NCBI GenBank assembly: GCA_902617715.1
Contig: CACMXS010000001.1
Coordinates: 33,361 to 97,360, forward strand
Origin: an uncultured Pelagibacteraceae bacterium
Lineage (GTDB): Bacteria; Pseudomonadota; Alphaproteobacteria; Pelagibacterales; Pelagibacteraceae
Direction: 5' to 3'
DNA length: 64,000 nucleotides
Position numbers and translations under genes: made by a program. Within the stretch, counting starts at the first letter, position 1. Each line of letters opens with the position of its first letter. Under the pieces are notes generated by a model. That model was not told the DNA's origin, did no database searches, and saw only the letters and a list, made by a program, of their open reading frames with translations. This document shows, piece by piece, positions 1-9,328 of this stretch.

Positions 1-197
1 TAGCTATGGGATATGTTCCATTTGACGGAACTTTAAACGCCAATGGATTTCCAAAAGGTAAAGTTGGGACAAAATATAAAGTTCATTTGCCAGAGAAATA
101 CTCAGATACTCCAGGAAAACCTGTGGATGCAGTTATAGTTGATATACCATTTAAAGAGTCATTCAACGCAAATACTAGAGAAGTAGTAAAAGGTTAA
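1..197 (+). CDS. C-terminal fragment of a GcvT/aminomethyltransferase-family protein (5' truncated by window edge)
   Basis: Peptide MGYVPFDGTLNANG...KGKVGTKYKVHL...VDAVIVDIPFKES resembles the GcvT C-terminal barrel (MGYV...G..v.V..r.k...A.vv..PF); ORF open to the window edge; followed by a terminator. Confidence 0.6.
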   Translation, partial: AMGYVPFDGTLNANGFPKGKVGTKYKVHLPEKYSDTPGKPVDAVIVDIPFKESFNANTREVVKG

Positions 198-205
198 TAT
201 TTTTT

Positions 206-233
206 GGGAGGAGAGTTAATCTCCTCCCTTTTT
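206..233 (+). terminator. Rho-independent terminator
   Basis: GGGAGGAGA-GTTAA-TCTCCTCCC perfect 9-bp stem followed by TTTTT. Confidence 0.9.
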
Positions 234-240
234 CACTTCA

Positions 241-345
241 ATGTCTAAAGTTTTTCTAATTGCAATTTGCATTCTTATTATTATTGCATTAATAATCTTT
301 CCATTAATTGTTTCATATAAAGAACAAAAAAATAAAAAAAGATAA
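241..345 (+). CDS. Small single-TM peptide (34 aa), MSKVFLIAICILIIIALIIFPLIVSYKEQKNKKR
   Basis: ATG..TAA sORF below the ORF-track cutoff; hydrophobic helix plus basic tail; stop abuts the ATG at 346. Confidence 0.45.
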   Translation: MSKVFLIAICILIIIALIIFPLIVSYKEQKNKKR

Positions 346-888
346 ATGTTTGGTGAATTTCTCAATATTATTTTTAAATCTATAAAATTAGATAAATCAC
401 TTTATAGTGATCCTAAAAACTTTGGCGAAGCTTCAATATACTTTGCAGGTTTAATAATGATTTTAGATGGTATTGCAGGAGCTGTTGCTGCAAATACTGT
501 TGTTAAAACTGCCATAGCTATGTCTGGGTTAACTGCTATTTTAACTTGGTTTATTTGGTCAATTTTGATTTACGTATTAGGTGTAAAAATTTTTCCTGAA
601 AAACAAACAAAAGCATCTTTTAAAAAGGTACTTACAGCAATAGGTTTTGCTCACGCACCAGGATTGTTTAGATTTTTTGCAGTTACTCCAGATTTAATGA
701 TTATGATAATTTTTTTGACACAATTTTGGATTTTTGCTGGATTAATTATTTCTACTAAGCAAATTTTAAATCTAAAATCTAATTTAAAATCTTTTGGAAT
801 TATTTTCTTATCTTTCTTAATTATTGTATTTTTATCAATATCTTTTGTGATGAGTAGAATGGATGCACTACCGATTAATCAAATCTAA
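346..888 (+). CDS. Yip1-like multi-TM membrane protein
   Basis: 180 aa ORF with several hydrophobic helices and Yip1-like pattern (FKKVLTAIGFAHAPGLFRF). Confidence 0.65.
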   Translation: MFGEFLNIIFKSIKLDKSLYSDPKNFGEASIYFAGLIMILDGIAGAVAANTVVKTAIAMSGLTAILTWFIWSILIYVLGVKIFPEKQTKASFKKVLTAIGFAHAPGLFRFFAVTPDLMIMIIFLTQFWIFAGLIISTKQILNLKSNLKSFGIIFLSFLIIVFLSISFVMSRMDALPINQI

Positions 889-1046
889 ATAGGAAAAATA
901 GTTTTAGATACTCTACAGGATTTACAAATCTTAAAACCTGTTAATATTAAATTTTGAGAAACGCTCTCGTCTTTTTCTTTACACTCATCACATATATCAT
1001 CTAGGTCCCTCAAATCTTTTTCGTTTAAATCTTCATCTTTAATCAT
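885..1046 (-). CDS. Small CxxC...CxxC putative zinc-ribbon protein (53 aa)
   Basis: MIKDEDLNEKDLRDLDDICDECKEKDESVSQNLILTGFKICKSCRVSKTIFPI; ATG overlaps the stop of the upstream gene (1039); two CxxC pairs; below ORF-track cutoff. Confidence 0.55.
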   Translation of the reverse strand: MIKDEDLNEKDLRDLDDICDECKEKDESVSQNLILTGFKICKSCRVSKTIFPI

Positions 1047-1650
1047 TATCAGTCAAGCCAGCACCTGCTGCACCCTCTTTTAAACTATCAGTTTCCTCAA
1101 CAAATGTATCCTCTGCAAGTTTGTAGAGATTTTTCCAATCTTGATCGGAAAAATTATCTTCATTTTCTAAAAAACTTATTTCTACTTTTTTTGCTAACAT
1201 TGACATTTCTTTATCCCAAATATTAGATGAAATACTTACATTGAAATTCAATAAAAATTTACAATCATCAAATGAAATTATTAATTTTTTTCCAATAATT
1301 TCTGAAGCTCTACTTAAAAAAGGTAAAAGTAACAATGGATAAGCAAGATTTTCAACTGAGCACTTTTTTAAAATTTCAACGTTTTTTACTTGGTCAATAA
1401 AATTAACACCCAACATAATTGGACAAAAAGATGATCCATCTGATTTATTAATCTCATTAATTAATTTTATCTCTTCAAAATTATCTTTTTTTTTATTTTG
1501 AAAATATTGATTAAGATGTTTAATCCCTGGAAAACCAAATAATTCTGATAATCTTATAGACTTCCCAACTTCCTCTGCTATACCCCATGAATAACCAGCA
1601 GCTCGACTTGCCCTCTTAGCTGTAGTTTCTATTTCGCTTAAAGATTTCAT
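1039..1650 (-). CDS. DUF3726-like protein
   Basis: 203 aa; N-terminus SLSEIETTAKRASRAAGYSWGIAEEVGKS and GYSWGIAEE-type motif recalled from DUF3726. Confidence 0.55.
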   Translation of the reverse strand: MKSLSEIETTAKRASRAAGYSWGIAEEVGKSIRLSELFGFPGIKHLNQYFQNKKKDNFEEIKLINEINKSDGSSFCPIMLGVNFIDQVKNVEILKKCSVENLAYPLLLLPFLSRASEIIGKKLIISFDDCKFLLNFNVSISSNIWDKEMSMLAKKVEISFLENEDNFSDQDWKNLYKLAEDTFVEETDSLKEGAAGAGLTDND

Positions 1651-1685
1651 AACAAATAATTAAAATTAATAGTTTTTTATCCATC

Positions 1686-3341
1686 TTAAAGTTTGTAAAC
1701 CCATTGTTCATCATAATCTTTTAGTTCGTTTGGGAGTGGTGCTCCTTGAAACATGCATATTCTTAACCACTTGTCAGATCTTGGGTCAAATTTTAAAGCT
1801 CCAAAAAAAGATAATTTTAATCGCAACATGTCTATTGGAACTAAATTTTCTCCAATAGTATTATCTTGTATTTCTGAATATGGAAATTTTTCAATTATAA
1901 AGGCTCTTCTAATAACATGTCTTAAATCAGAATTATCAATTAAAAATTGATTAATCTTTAAATTATCTTTCAAAGGTAATAATCTTTCATATAGTTTTTT
2001 TATATCTCTAGCTATTGCCAAGGGTTGTTCTAAATCTGCACCATTTTCCTCAAAACGGTTAGCTAATCTTGGTTCTTCTTTATTTTTTGAAATAAACCAA
2101 AATTTCTGATTGCTTTCTTCTATTTTAAAATTAATTTTTATGATATCTGAATATTTACTTTCTAAAATCTTTTTTAAATCTCCCACACTACGCTCAGTCG
2201 GAATATTAAAATATTTTTCTTCTTCAGAGCTCATTTGTCCAACTAATGGCTGAACTATATCACCAAATGGCTCCATCATTATTGATACAACGTATTCAAT
2301 ACACTCCTCACAAGTCTCTTTCTCTAACCAAAGGTAAATTTCATTAAAAGGGTAATTTTTTTGAAAATTAAATTCATTTTCTAAAAAATTAATGAATTTT
2401 TTAATATCTTGTAATAAAAGTTTAATTTTTTTAAGTTGGAATTCGCTTTCTGTATTCCAGCTAGTAATATTTTTAAGAGAACTTTTCACACAATCTTTAA
2501 ATAAATCTCTATCTTGTGTTTTTACAATTTTGATTTCTCTTATTTTTTTAAGTGCTATTTCTCTGCTAAGTATCCAATTATTTAATAGAGTTGGGTGATT
2601 AACAATAAATGGGGCCATTCCTAATCCAGTAGAATTTCCTATCCCCAAATTTCTACAAATTTTAGGATCTAATCTAGAAGCTGAATTAGGATTTTTATTT
2701 TTTGCAACATGATTAACCTGATCAAATGTAAATTGTCTTACCAAATAGACTAGCATCATTTCTAATCTAAACGGTCCATTAATTTCTTCTCTATTTTTAA
2801 TTCTAAATCGATCTGCTAAGCCAAACTTACCTGATCCATAAACTGCTGTAGTTCTGTATAAATATCCAACTTTTTCAAGTAGCTCTAAATTTGGTTGATT
2901 GCCATTACTTAAACTTTCAACAACATGATCAAATACCCTAACAGACTTATTTGCTCTAGATAATGTTAATTCTTTGTAAGACAATCTACCAACTTCTTGT
3001 TTTGGAACTTCATTTCTTAATCTTTCAATATCGTCTTTTAAAGGAACACCATCATGTAGTGTAAAAGCTGCATCCCATTTAGTTGCTATTACTCTATCTG
3101 ATCTTTCATCGTCATTAATTTTGTTTGCATAACAAATTAAAGAATAGACTCTGGTTTTTTTTTTAAATGAATATACTGCTGTACCATAACCTTCTTGGTC
3201 TAAATCAAATAAATCTCTATTATATTCCCAGTCCTTAAATTCACTTAAAAAACTTCTTAAAAAAGATAATCTTGATTGGTGAAAAGAACCAAGTCTTGAT
3301 AACTTCATTATAATATTAGGATCTCTTAATTCTACATTCAT
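1686..3341 (-). CDS. Conserved hypothetical protein (551 aa)
   Basis: Long ORF, SAR11-like codon use, ends 2 nt before the M19 dipeptidase stop-side boundary (same operon). Confidence 0.6.
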   Translation of the reverse strand: MNVELRDPNIIMKLSRLGSFHQSRLSFLRSFLSEFKDWEYNRDLFDLDQEGYGTAVYSFKKKTRVYSLICYANKINDDERSDRVIATKWDAAFTLHDGVPLKDDIERLRNEVPKQEVGRLSYKELTLSRANKSVRVFDHVVESLSNGNQPNLELLEKVGYLYRTTAVYGSGKFGLADRFRIKNREEINGPFRLEMMLVYLVRQFTFDQVNHVAKNKNPNSASRLDPKICRNLGIGNSTGLGMAPFIVNHPTLLNNWILSREIALKKIREIKIVKTQDRDLFKDCVKSSLKNITSWNTESEFQLKKIKLLLQDIKKFINFLENEFNFQKNYPFNEIYLWLEKETCEECIEYVVSIMMEPFGDIVQPLVGQMSSEEEKYFNIPTERSVGDLKKILESKYSDIIKINFKIEESNQKFWFISKNKEEPRLANRFEENGADLEQPLAIARDIKKLYERLLPLKDNLKINQFLIDNSDLRHVIRRAFIIEKFPYSEIQDNTIGENLVPIDMLRLKLSFFGALKFDPRSDKWLRICMFQGAPLPNELKDYDEQWVYKL

Positions 3342-3343
3342 AT

Positions 3344-4309
3344 CTAAATAGTTTTATAGAAATTATACCAATTGTTGCCTAGTATTCCATTAGTCTCAGT
3401 CTCTGAAAAACCAACTTTTTTTAAACCTGTCTCTAAGTTTTTAAAACCTCTTGCATCTTCAAACCATTTAGGCTGTTTAGGAAATCCTGGTTTATTTTTA
3501 GAGCCTTCTCCATAATTTTTACTTTTTGTCCAGGTTCCATTTCTCATCCATTCCACAACTTCATCTGGCTGATTTAAACAAAGATCCGAACCAATTCCAA
3601 TATTTTTTACATTCATTATTTCCGCTGTTTTTGCAACCATTTCACAAAAACTATCAATTGTACAATTTGTATTATCTTTTAAATGGTGAGGATAAAGTGA
3701 CAATCCCAAAATTCCACCACTGTCACTTAATACTTTTAATAATTCTGAAGATTTATTTCTTTTAGCTGCATGCCAAAAAGACGGGTTAGCATGAGTTATT
3801 GCAATAGGTTTTTCACTTAATTCAATGGCATCAAAAGTACTCTTTTCTGCTGAATGAGACATGTCAACGACAACACCAACCCTGTTCATCTCTTTTATCA
3901 CTTCTCTCCCAAAATTTGTAACTCCACTATCTACTTTTTCATAACAACCTGTGGCTAACAAAGATTGATTATTATAAGTTAACTGCATAAACCGACATCC
4001 TAATTTATGAACTTTTTCTACTAAATTGATATCATCCTCTATTGGGGAGCAATTTTGAAACCCAAAAAAAATAGCTGTTTTACCTTCTTTATTTGCTTTT
4101 TCTATATCCTTAAAATCATTACCTAAGAATATTAAATCTGAATTATCTTCAAAATGTAAATCCCATTTATTTATTTGTTTTCCAAGCTCTTTGAAATCTT
4201 CATGATATACAATCGTAACATGTACCGCATCAAGACCTGCTTCTCTATTAATTTCAAATACTTCTCTTGTCCAGTTGCAGTATTGAAGATTATCAATTTT
4301 AAATTTCAT
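3344..4309 (-). CDS. Membrane dipeptidase-like protein (peptidase M19)
   Basis: VVDMSHSAEKSTFDAIELSEKPIAITHANPSFWHAAKRNKS and IGIGSDL motifs of M19 renal dipeptidases. Confidence 0.85.
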   Translation of the reverse strand: MKFKIDNLQYCNWTREVFEINREAGLDAVHVTIVYHEDFKELGKQINKWDLHFEDNSDLIFLGNDFKDIEKANKEGKTAIFFGFQNCSPIEDDINLVEKVHKLGCRFMQLTYNNQSLLATGCYEKVDSGVTNFGREVIKEMNRVGVVVDMSHSAEKSTFDAIELSEKPIAITHANPSFWHAAKRNKSSELLKVLSDSGGILGLSLYPHHLKDNTNCTIDSFCEMVAKTAEIMNVKNIGIGSDLCLNQPDEVVEWMRNGTWTKSKNYGEGSKNKPGFPKQPKWFEDARGFKNLETGLKKVGFSETETNGILGNNWYNFYKTI

Positions 4310-4412
4310 TTTACTAATTTGTTATAAACAATATCAATATGTTTTTTTAAATTCTATTTATTTTATTGAAATTTTAATTTAATTTTGAAATAAAGTTTAA
4401 ACTTAATAATTC

Positions 4413-4904
4413 ATGAAAAATAATAAAAATCTTAAAGTGGCTATTGTGATGGGTAGTCAATCTGACTACAAAACAATGAAATTAGCTGAAAAAGTGCTAA
4501 AAAATTTAGGTATTAAGTTTGAAACTAAAATTATTTCAGCTCATAGAACTCCCAAAAGAATGTACGAATTTGCTCGTTCAGCCAGAAAAAATAATTTTGG
4601 TGTTATTATAGCAGGAGCGGGAGGATCAGCACATTTGCCTGGGATGATTTCAGCTTTAACAACTGTACCTGTTTTAGGAGTTCCTATTGAGAGCAAAAAA
4701 CTTAAAGGGTTAGACAGCCTTTTATCAATTGCTCAAATGCCGAAGGGAATACCTGTGGGGACTTTGGCAATTGGAGAGGATGGAGCAATCAATGCAGCAT
4801 TACTTTCTGCCTCAATAATTGCAAACAATAACTCTAATATTAAAAAAAAATTAGAAAATTGGCGACTAGCACAGACAAAGTCTGTAAAAAAGAGACCTAA
4901 ATAA
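4413..4904 (+). CDS. purE: 5-(carboxyamino)imidazole ribonucleotide mutase
   Basis: VAIVMGSQSDYKTMK, SAHRTPKRM, AGAGGSAHLPGM motifs. Confidence 0.95.
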   Translation: MKNNKNLKVAIVMGSQSDYKTMKLAEKVLKNLGIKFETKIISAHRTPKRMYEFARSARKNNFGVIIAGAGGSAHLPGMISALTTVPVLGVPIESKKLKGLDSLLSIAQMPKGIPVGTLAIGEDGAINAALLSASIIANNNSNIKKKLENWRLAQTKSVKKRPK

Positions 4905-4909
4905 TATAA

Positions 4910-5959
4910 ATGCCCAAAATTAATTTAGGTATTATTGGTGGTGGTCAACTTGGAAGTATGCTTTCAATAGCAGCTAAAAAATTAGATATCAAAACAATAG
5001 TTTATTGTGATGATAATAATGCTCCTGCTCAAAATTTTTGTGATGAATTTATCTTTGGTAGATATGATGATAAGGAAAAAATTTTAGAATTTGTTAATAA
5101 AGTAAATGTAATCACTTATGAATTTGAAAATATACCTTATGAAACTTTAAATGAGATTAATAAAAATAAGCCTGTTTTACCGAAACCCTCAATAAATAGA
5201 CTTATTCAACATAGAATAGCTGAAAAAGATTTTATAAACAAATTAAATATTCGAACTACTCAATATACATTAGTAGAAAAAAAATCGGACTTAGATTCAT
5301 TGAGTGATCTTCTTCCAGGAATATTAAAAACTACGACAATGGGCTATGATGGAAAAGGACAGTTTCCAGTAAAAGAAATTAAAGATATTGAAAAAATGAA
5401 TATTGATTTTTCTAATGGGTATATTCTTGAAAAACTTGTTAAACTTAAAAAAGAAATATCTGTTATCATTACAAGATTTAGTAATAACAATTACGAAATT
5501 TATGAACCAATAGAAAATATTCATGAGGATCAAATATTAAAATATTCCAAAATACCAGCTGATGTTAGTAAAAATATATTCAATCAATCAAAAGAATGGG
5601 CGGTCAGTATTGCAGAAGAATTAAAGTATATTGGAACTTTATGTGTGGAATTTTTTATAGATAGAAATGAAAATTTGTATGTAAATGAAATAGCACCAAG
5701 AGTTCATAATTCTGGTCATTTAACTATCAATGCTTATAACATAAGTCAGTTCGAAAACCATATTAGGGCTGTTTGTTCTCTTGAAAAAATTCCAATAAAA
5801 AAAATATCTAATGCAAAAATGGTCAACCTTATAGGGAATCAAATAAAACCTTATAGACAAGACATGAAGTTAAAGGATAATGAATTTTTTTATGATTATC
5901 AAAAAAAAGAAATAAAAGACAAAAGAAAAATGGGCCATATTACAACTTTAATTCCATGA
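4910..5959 (+). CDS. purK: 5-(carboxyamino)imidazole ribonucleotide synthase
   Basis: GIIGGGQLGSML start, ATP-grasp, EIAPRVHNSGH; adjacent to purE. Confidence 0.95.
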   Translation: MPKINLGIIGGGQLGSMLSIAAKKLDIKTIVYCDDNNAPAQNFCDEFIFGRYDDKEKILEFVNKVNVITYEFENIPYETLNEINKNKPVLPKPSINRLIQHRIAEKDFINKLNIRTTQYTLVEKKSDLDSLSDLLPGILKTTTMGYDGKGQFPVKEIKDIEKMNIDFSNGYILEKLVKLKKEISVIITRFSNNNYEIYEPIENIHEDQILKYSKIPADVSKNIFNQSKEWAVSIAEELKYIGTLCVEFFIDRNENLYVNEIAPRVHNSGHLTINAYNISQFENHIRAVCSLEKIPIKKISNAKMVNLIGNQIKPYRQDMKLKDNEFFYDYQKKEIKDKRKMGHITTLIP

Positions 5960-6429
5960 TAAAATCAATTGAAGGAAATTTTGACCATCCGGAAGTTAAT
6001 GAACTTCTTACAAAACATTTTATTGAACTTAGAGCAGCATCGCCTGAAGGAAGTGCTCATGTTTTGGATATCCCTGGTTTAAAAGTAAAGTCAATAAAAT
6101 TTTGGAGCTTGTGGGAAAGTGAAAAATTAATGGGTTGTGGAGCTTTAAAATTTTTAGATAAAAATCATGGAGAATTTAAATCTATAAGACTCCATGATAA
6201 TTTTAGAAATCAAGGCAATGGAGTAAAGGTAATTAATCATCTTATTGATGAGGCAAAAAAACTAAATATAAAGAGAATAAGTATTGAAACTGGGGCGGGA
6301 AAATTTTTTGAGCCAGCTAGAAAACTATTTAAAAAGTGCAATTTTAAATTATGTGAACCATTTGCGCATTATAAAGAAGATATCAACTCTCTATATTTAA
6401 CTAAACTAATAAGCAACGATAAAGATTAA
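5956..6429 (+). CDS. GNAT family N-acetyltransferase
   Basis: FKSIRLHDNFRNQGNGVKVINHLIDEAK acetyl-CoA binding pattern; 4-bp overlap with purK. Confidence 0.85.
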   Translation: MIKSIEGNFDHPEVNELLTKHFIELRAASPEGSAHVLDIPGLKVKSIKFWSLWESEKLMGCGALKFLDKNHGEFKSIRLHDNFRNQGNGVKVINHLIDEAKKLNIKRISIETGAGKFFEPARKLFKKCNFKLCEPFAHYKEDINSLYLTKLISNDKD

Positions 6430-6488
6430 AAATCAAGAAATAGATCAATTTAGTTGACAAAAGCTATAAAATTCTAAAGAAAGCGTAA

Positions 6489-6508
6489 ATTACTTAATTA
6501 TAAGTAAT
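6489..6508 (+). promoter_or_regulatory. 5'-leader hairpin of the cold-shock gene
   Basis: ATTACTTA-ATTA-TAAGTAAT perfect 8-bp stem, 30 bp upstream of the csp ATG. Confidence 0.45.
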
Positions 6509-6538
6509 AAATTAACATAACAATAAGTAAGAAAAAAT

Positions 6539-6745
6539 ATGAGTCTACAAGGAAAAGTAAAATGGTTCAATCCAACCAAAGGTTATGGTTTTATTGAAAG
6601 AGAAGATAAAGAAAAAGATGTGTTTGTACATGTTTCAGCGGTAAGAGATGCTGGTATGAACGGTTTAGATGAGGGTCAAGCTTTGACTTTCGATGTTGAA
6701 GATGGTCCCAAAGGTCCTTCAGCAGTTAACTTAAAAACTGCATAA
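6539..6745 (+). CDS. cspA: Cold-shock domain protein
   Basis: [34 protein letters not shown] signature. Confidence 0.95.
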   Translation: MSLQGKVKWFNPTKGYGFIEREDKEKDVFVHVSAVRDAGMNGLDEGQALTFDVEDGPKGPSAVNLKTA

Positions 6746-6762
6746 TTTTCATTATATTATTT

Positions 6763-6815
6763 ATTGGCTATACGAGATAAATCATCTAAAGATTTGATTT
6801 ATTTTTATAGCCAAT
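6763..6815 (+). terminator. Long 3' hairpin downstream of csp (terminator or 3' end element)
   Basis: ATTGGCTATA ... TATAGCCAAT outer stem with ATAAATCA ... TGATTTAT inner stem; no clean U-tract immediately after. Confidence 0.55.
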
Positions 6816-6851
6816 AATCTATTCTTTGATTTTATAAATTAGAAAAACTTT

Positions 6852-7598
6852 ATGATAGGAATTCTAGGAGGAATGGGAACACAAGCAGGATTAGATTTCT
6901 GCAATAAATTAGCAATACAATATAGAGGAAAAATTGATCAAGATTATCCTTTATTTTTTTTATATAATAAATCTAATATTCCTGGCAGACCAGAGTCCAT
7001 TGGTAAAACTACGAAAGCACTATCTAATAGATTTCAAAATATTGCGTCAAAAAAAAAATATGAAAAAGTCCTCAAGAGTTTAGTTGATGGATGTAAAAAA
7101 TTAGAAAAAGCAAAATGCAGGTTTATTGTTATACCATGTAATACAGCTCATTATTGGTATGAAGATCTTCAAAAAAAAATTAATATTCCAATTGTAAATA
7201 TGCCTAAAGAAGTTTTTAATCATACTAAAAAAAATTGTAAAAAAAATTCCAAGATAGGTTTATTAGCAACAGAAGGAACTTTAAAAACTAAAGTTTACAA
7301 TAAAATTTTTGAAAAAAGATATAAATTATTTTTTCCTAATGATAAACTTCAAAAACAAAGTGTAAATAAAGCAATTAAAGATGTAAAAATGGGTAATGTT
7401 AAAAGAGCTGCTAAAACAATTCAACCAGCAATAAACTTCTTAATTAGAAATAAATGTAAAAAAATTATTTTGGGCTGTACAGAACTACCAATTGCTATTT
7501 TTGCTTATAAATCAATTAAAACAGTAAATTCATCTAAAACATTTTTAGATCCAAATTTAATATTAGCTTATGCAGCGATGAAAAAATATAAGAGTTAG
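6852..7598 (+). CDS. Aspartate/glutamate racemase family protein
   Basis: IGILGGMGTQAG, IPCNTAHYWYEDLQ, ILGCTELP motifs. Confidence 0.88.
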   Translation: MIGILGGMGTQAGLDFCNKLAIQYRGKIDQDYPLFFLYNKSNIPGRPESIGKTTKALSNRFQNIASKKKYEKVLKSLVDGCKKLEKAKCRFIVIPCNTAHYWYEDLQKKINIPIVNMPKEVFNHTKKNCKKNSKIGLLATEGTLKTKVYNKIFEKRYKLFFPNDKLQKQSVNKAIKDVKMGNVKRAAKTIQPAINFLIRNKCKKIILGCTELPIAIFAYKSIKTVNSSKTFLDPNLILAYAAMKKYKS

Positions 7599-8039
7599 AT
7601 GAAACACTCTAAAGAGCGTCCATATGTTTTGTTTGTTGCGGAAGTTATCTATTCAGAAATTGCAAGAATAAAAAAAAAAGATCCTAGTTTATCAATAATA
7701 GATGCTGTTGATGCTTTTATTGGCTCTGAAACTTATAATCATATAAGTAGTGGTAAATTCCATGAAGAATGGTTAAAGGAATTAAAACAAAATGATTTTA
7801 TTGATAAAAATACCAAAAAGAAAATACCAGTAGAAACAATCAAATTACTTAATATGCAAAAGGATGTAATGATCAAACAATTGATTCAATTTCCTGATTT
7901 ATATTATGCAAAAAGTCACTTTCCTTTAGAAATTTCTCAAAGAGCTTTTGATCATCTCTGGAGAATGTGTGAAAGTTATGAATTATGGTGTAAAGAAACT
8001 AAACAATTAAATTTGATAAAGTTAGATATTATTGATTAG
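7599..8039 (+). CDS. Conserved hypothetical protein (146 aa)
   Basis: ORF directly following the racemase; no recognised domain. Confidence 0.6.
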   Translation: MKHSKERPYVLFVAEVIYSEIARIKKKDPSLSIIDAVDAFIGSETYNHISSGKFHEEWLKELKQNDFIDKNTKKKIPVETIKLLNMQKDVMIKQLIQFPDLYYAKSHFPLEISQRAFDHLWRMCESYELWCKETKQLNLIKLDIID

Positions 8040-8343
8040 AAGATTTTAAAATATTGTTTGTTATTTTAACTCTTTTTTTTACTAAGTCTTGAAAATCTTT
8101 ACTCTCTAAAGTTTTCTTGTGAATATTGTTTCTGTCAGGAGAAGTAAATTCAACTATATTTTCCATTGGTGTTTTACCAGTATACATTGTTATCATTTCA
8201 CTTGACCCATAAGAAAATCCAGCTTGAAAAACATTTCCAGTTGAAGTTAAAGTATATGCCGGGCCCAACATAGCAGTTGGAGAAGTGCAAGCCCCTAAAA
8301 AACAGAAAATAGATATTCCAAGAATTATTTTCTTATATTTCAT
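8029..8343 (-). CDS. Small lipoprotein (104 aa), start reassigned internally
   Basis: MKYKKIILGISIFCFLGACTSPTAM signal/lipobox (LGAC) fits an ATG at 8343 better than the ORF-track start at 8424. Confidence 0.65.
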   Translation of the reverse strand: MKYKKIILGISIFCFLGACTSPTAMLGPAYTLTSTGNVFQAGFSYGSSEMITMYTGKTPMENIVEFTSPDRNNIHKKTLESKDFQDLVKKRVKITNNILKSSNQ

Positions 8344-8478
8344 CGGTGTGATTCTTAAGCATTTTAAAATACAACTCAAGTTAGAATTTAATTTTTGATC
8401 CAAATAATGGTTTTTCATGGACAAATTTAACTAAATTTGAGAATCAAAAGTAAGAAAATTTTATTTATAAAACCTAAA

Positions 8479-9327
8479 ATGATCAGAGTTTATCCTTTCA
8501 TCTTTATCCTGTTATGGTCTTCAGCATTCATAACTACTAAACCGATTGTAGATAATAGCGATCCATTTTCCGCTTTAGCATTTAGATTTTTTTTTGTTGC
8601 TATTGGTTTTTTTTTATTTTGTCTTTATTCCAAAAGATCAATAATAATCAAAAAAACTAATCTAATAGAGTCTATATTCAGCGGAATTTTATTTCATGGA
8701 CTTTATTTGGGGGGTGTTTTTTTTTCGATTTCAATTGGAATGCCAGCAGGTATAGCTGCTTTAATTGTTACCCTTCAGCCTGTTTTAACAAATATACTTA
8801 GTGGCCCAATACTTAATGAAAAAATTACAATTAAACAATGGATTGGGGCATTTCTTGGATTTGTTGGTGCTATTTTAGTTTTAGGTTTTGATTTGGGTAC
8901 AGATATTCCTACTTTAGGTTTAATTGCTACTGTAATTGCCTTGATCGCTATAACATCATCAACTATTTGGCAGAAAAAATTAAGCAATAATCTTCCTTTG
9001 TCTGTAAGTAATTTTTATCAAGCAATAGGTGGATGTTTATTTCATACTGTCTTAGTAATTTTTTTTGCAGAACCATTTATCAATTTTTCATCAACTTTTA
9101 TAATCGCAATGTGTCATCAAATATTTCTAGTTTCTTTTGGAGCATTTACCATTCTAATGTTTTTGATAAAAAAAAATTCTGCAAGCAAAACTGTATCTAT
9201 ATTTTTTTTAATTCCAGCTGTTTCTGCGTTTATGGGGTGGTTTTTTCTGAACGAAATATTAACACAAATAGATCTAATAGGTTTTTTTATAGCAACTATT
9301 GGGGTGTATATTGCAACAAGAAAATAA
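8479..9327 (+). CDS. EamA/DMT-family transporter
   Basis: FILLWSSAFITTKP, repeated EamA halves; ORF-track start 8437 is TTG, ATG at 8479 preferred. Confidence 0.85.
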   Translation: MIRVYPFIFILLWSSAFITTKPIVDNSDPFSALAFRFFFVAIGFFLFCLYSKRSIIIKKTNLIESIFSGILFHGLYLGGVFFSISIGMPAGIAALIVTLQPVLTNILSGPILNEKITIKQWIGAFLGFVGAILVLGFDLGTDIPTLGLIATVIALIAITSSTIWQKKLSNNLPLSVSNFYQAIGGCLFHTVLVIFFAEPFINFSSTFIIAMCHQIFLVSFGAFTILMFLIKKNSASKTVSIFFLIPAVSAFMGWFFLNEILTQIDLIGFFIATIGVYIATRK

Positions 9328-9328
9328 T

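Noticed and set aside
8437-8478. N-terminal extension of the EamA ORF
   Set aside because: Starts at TTG; ATG at 8479 gives a normal first TM helix start
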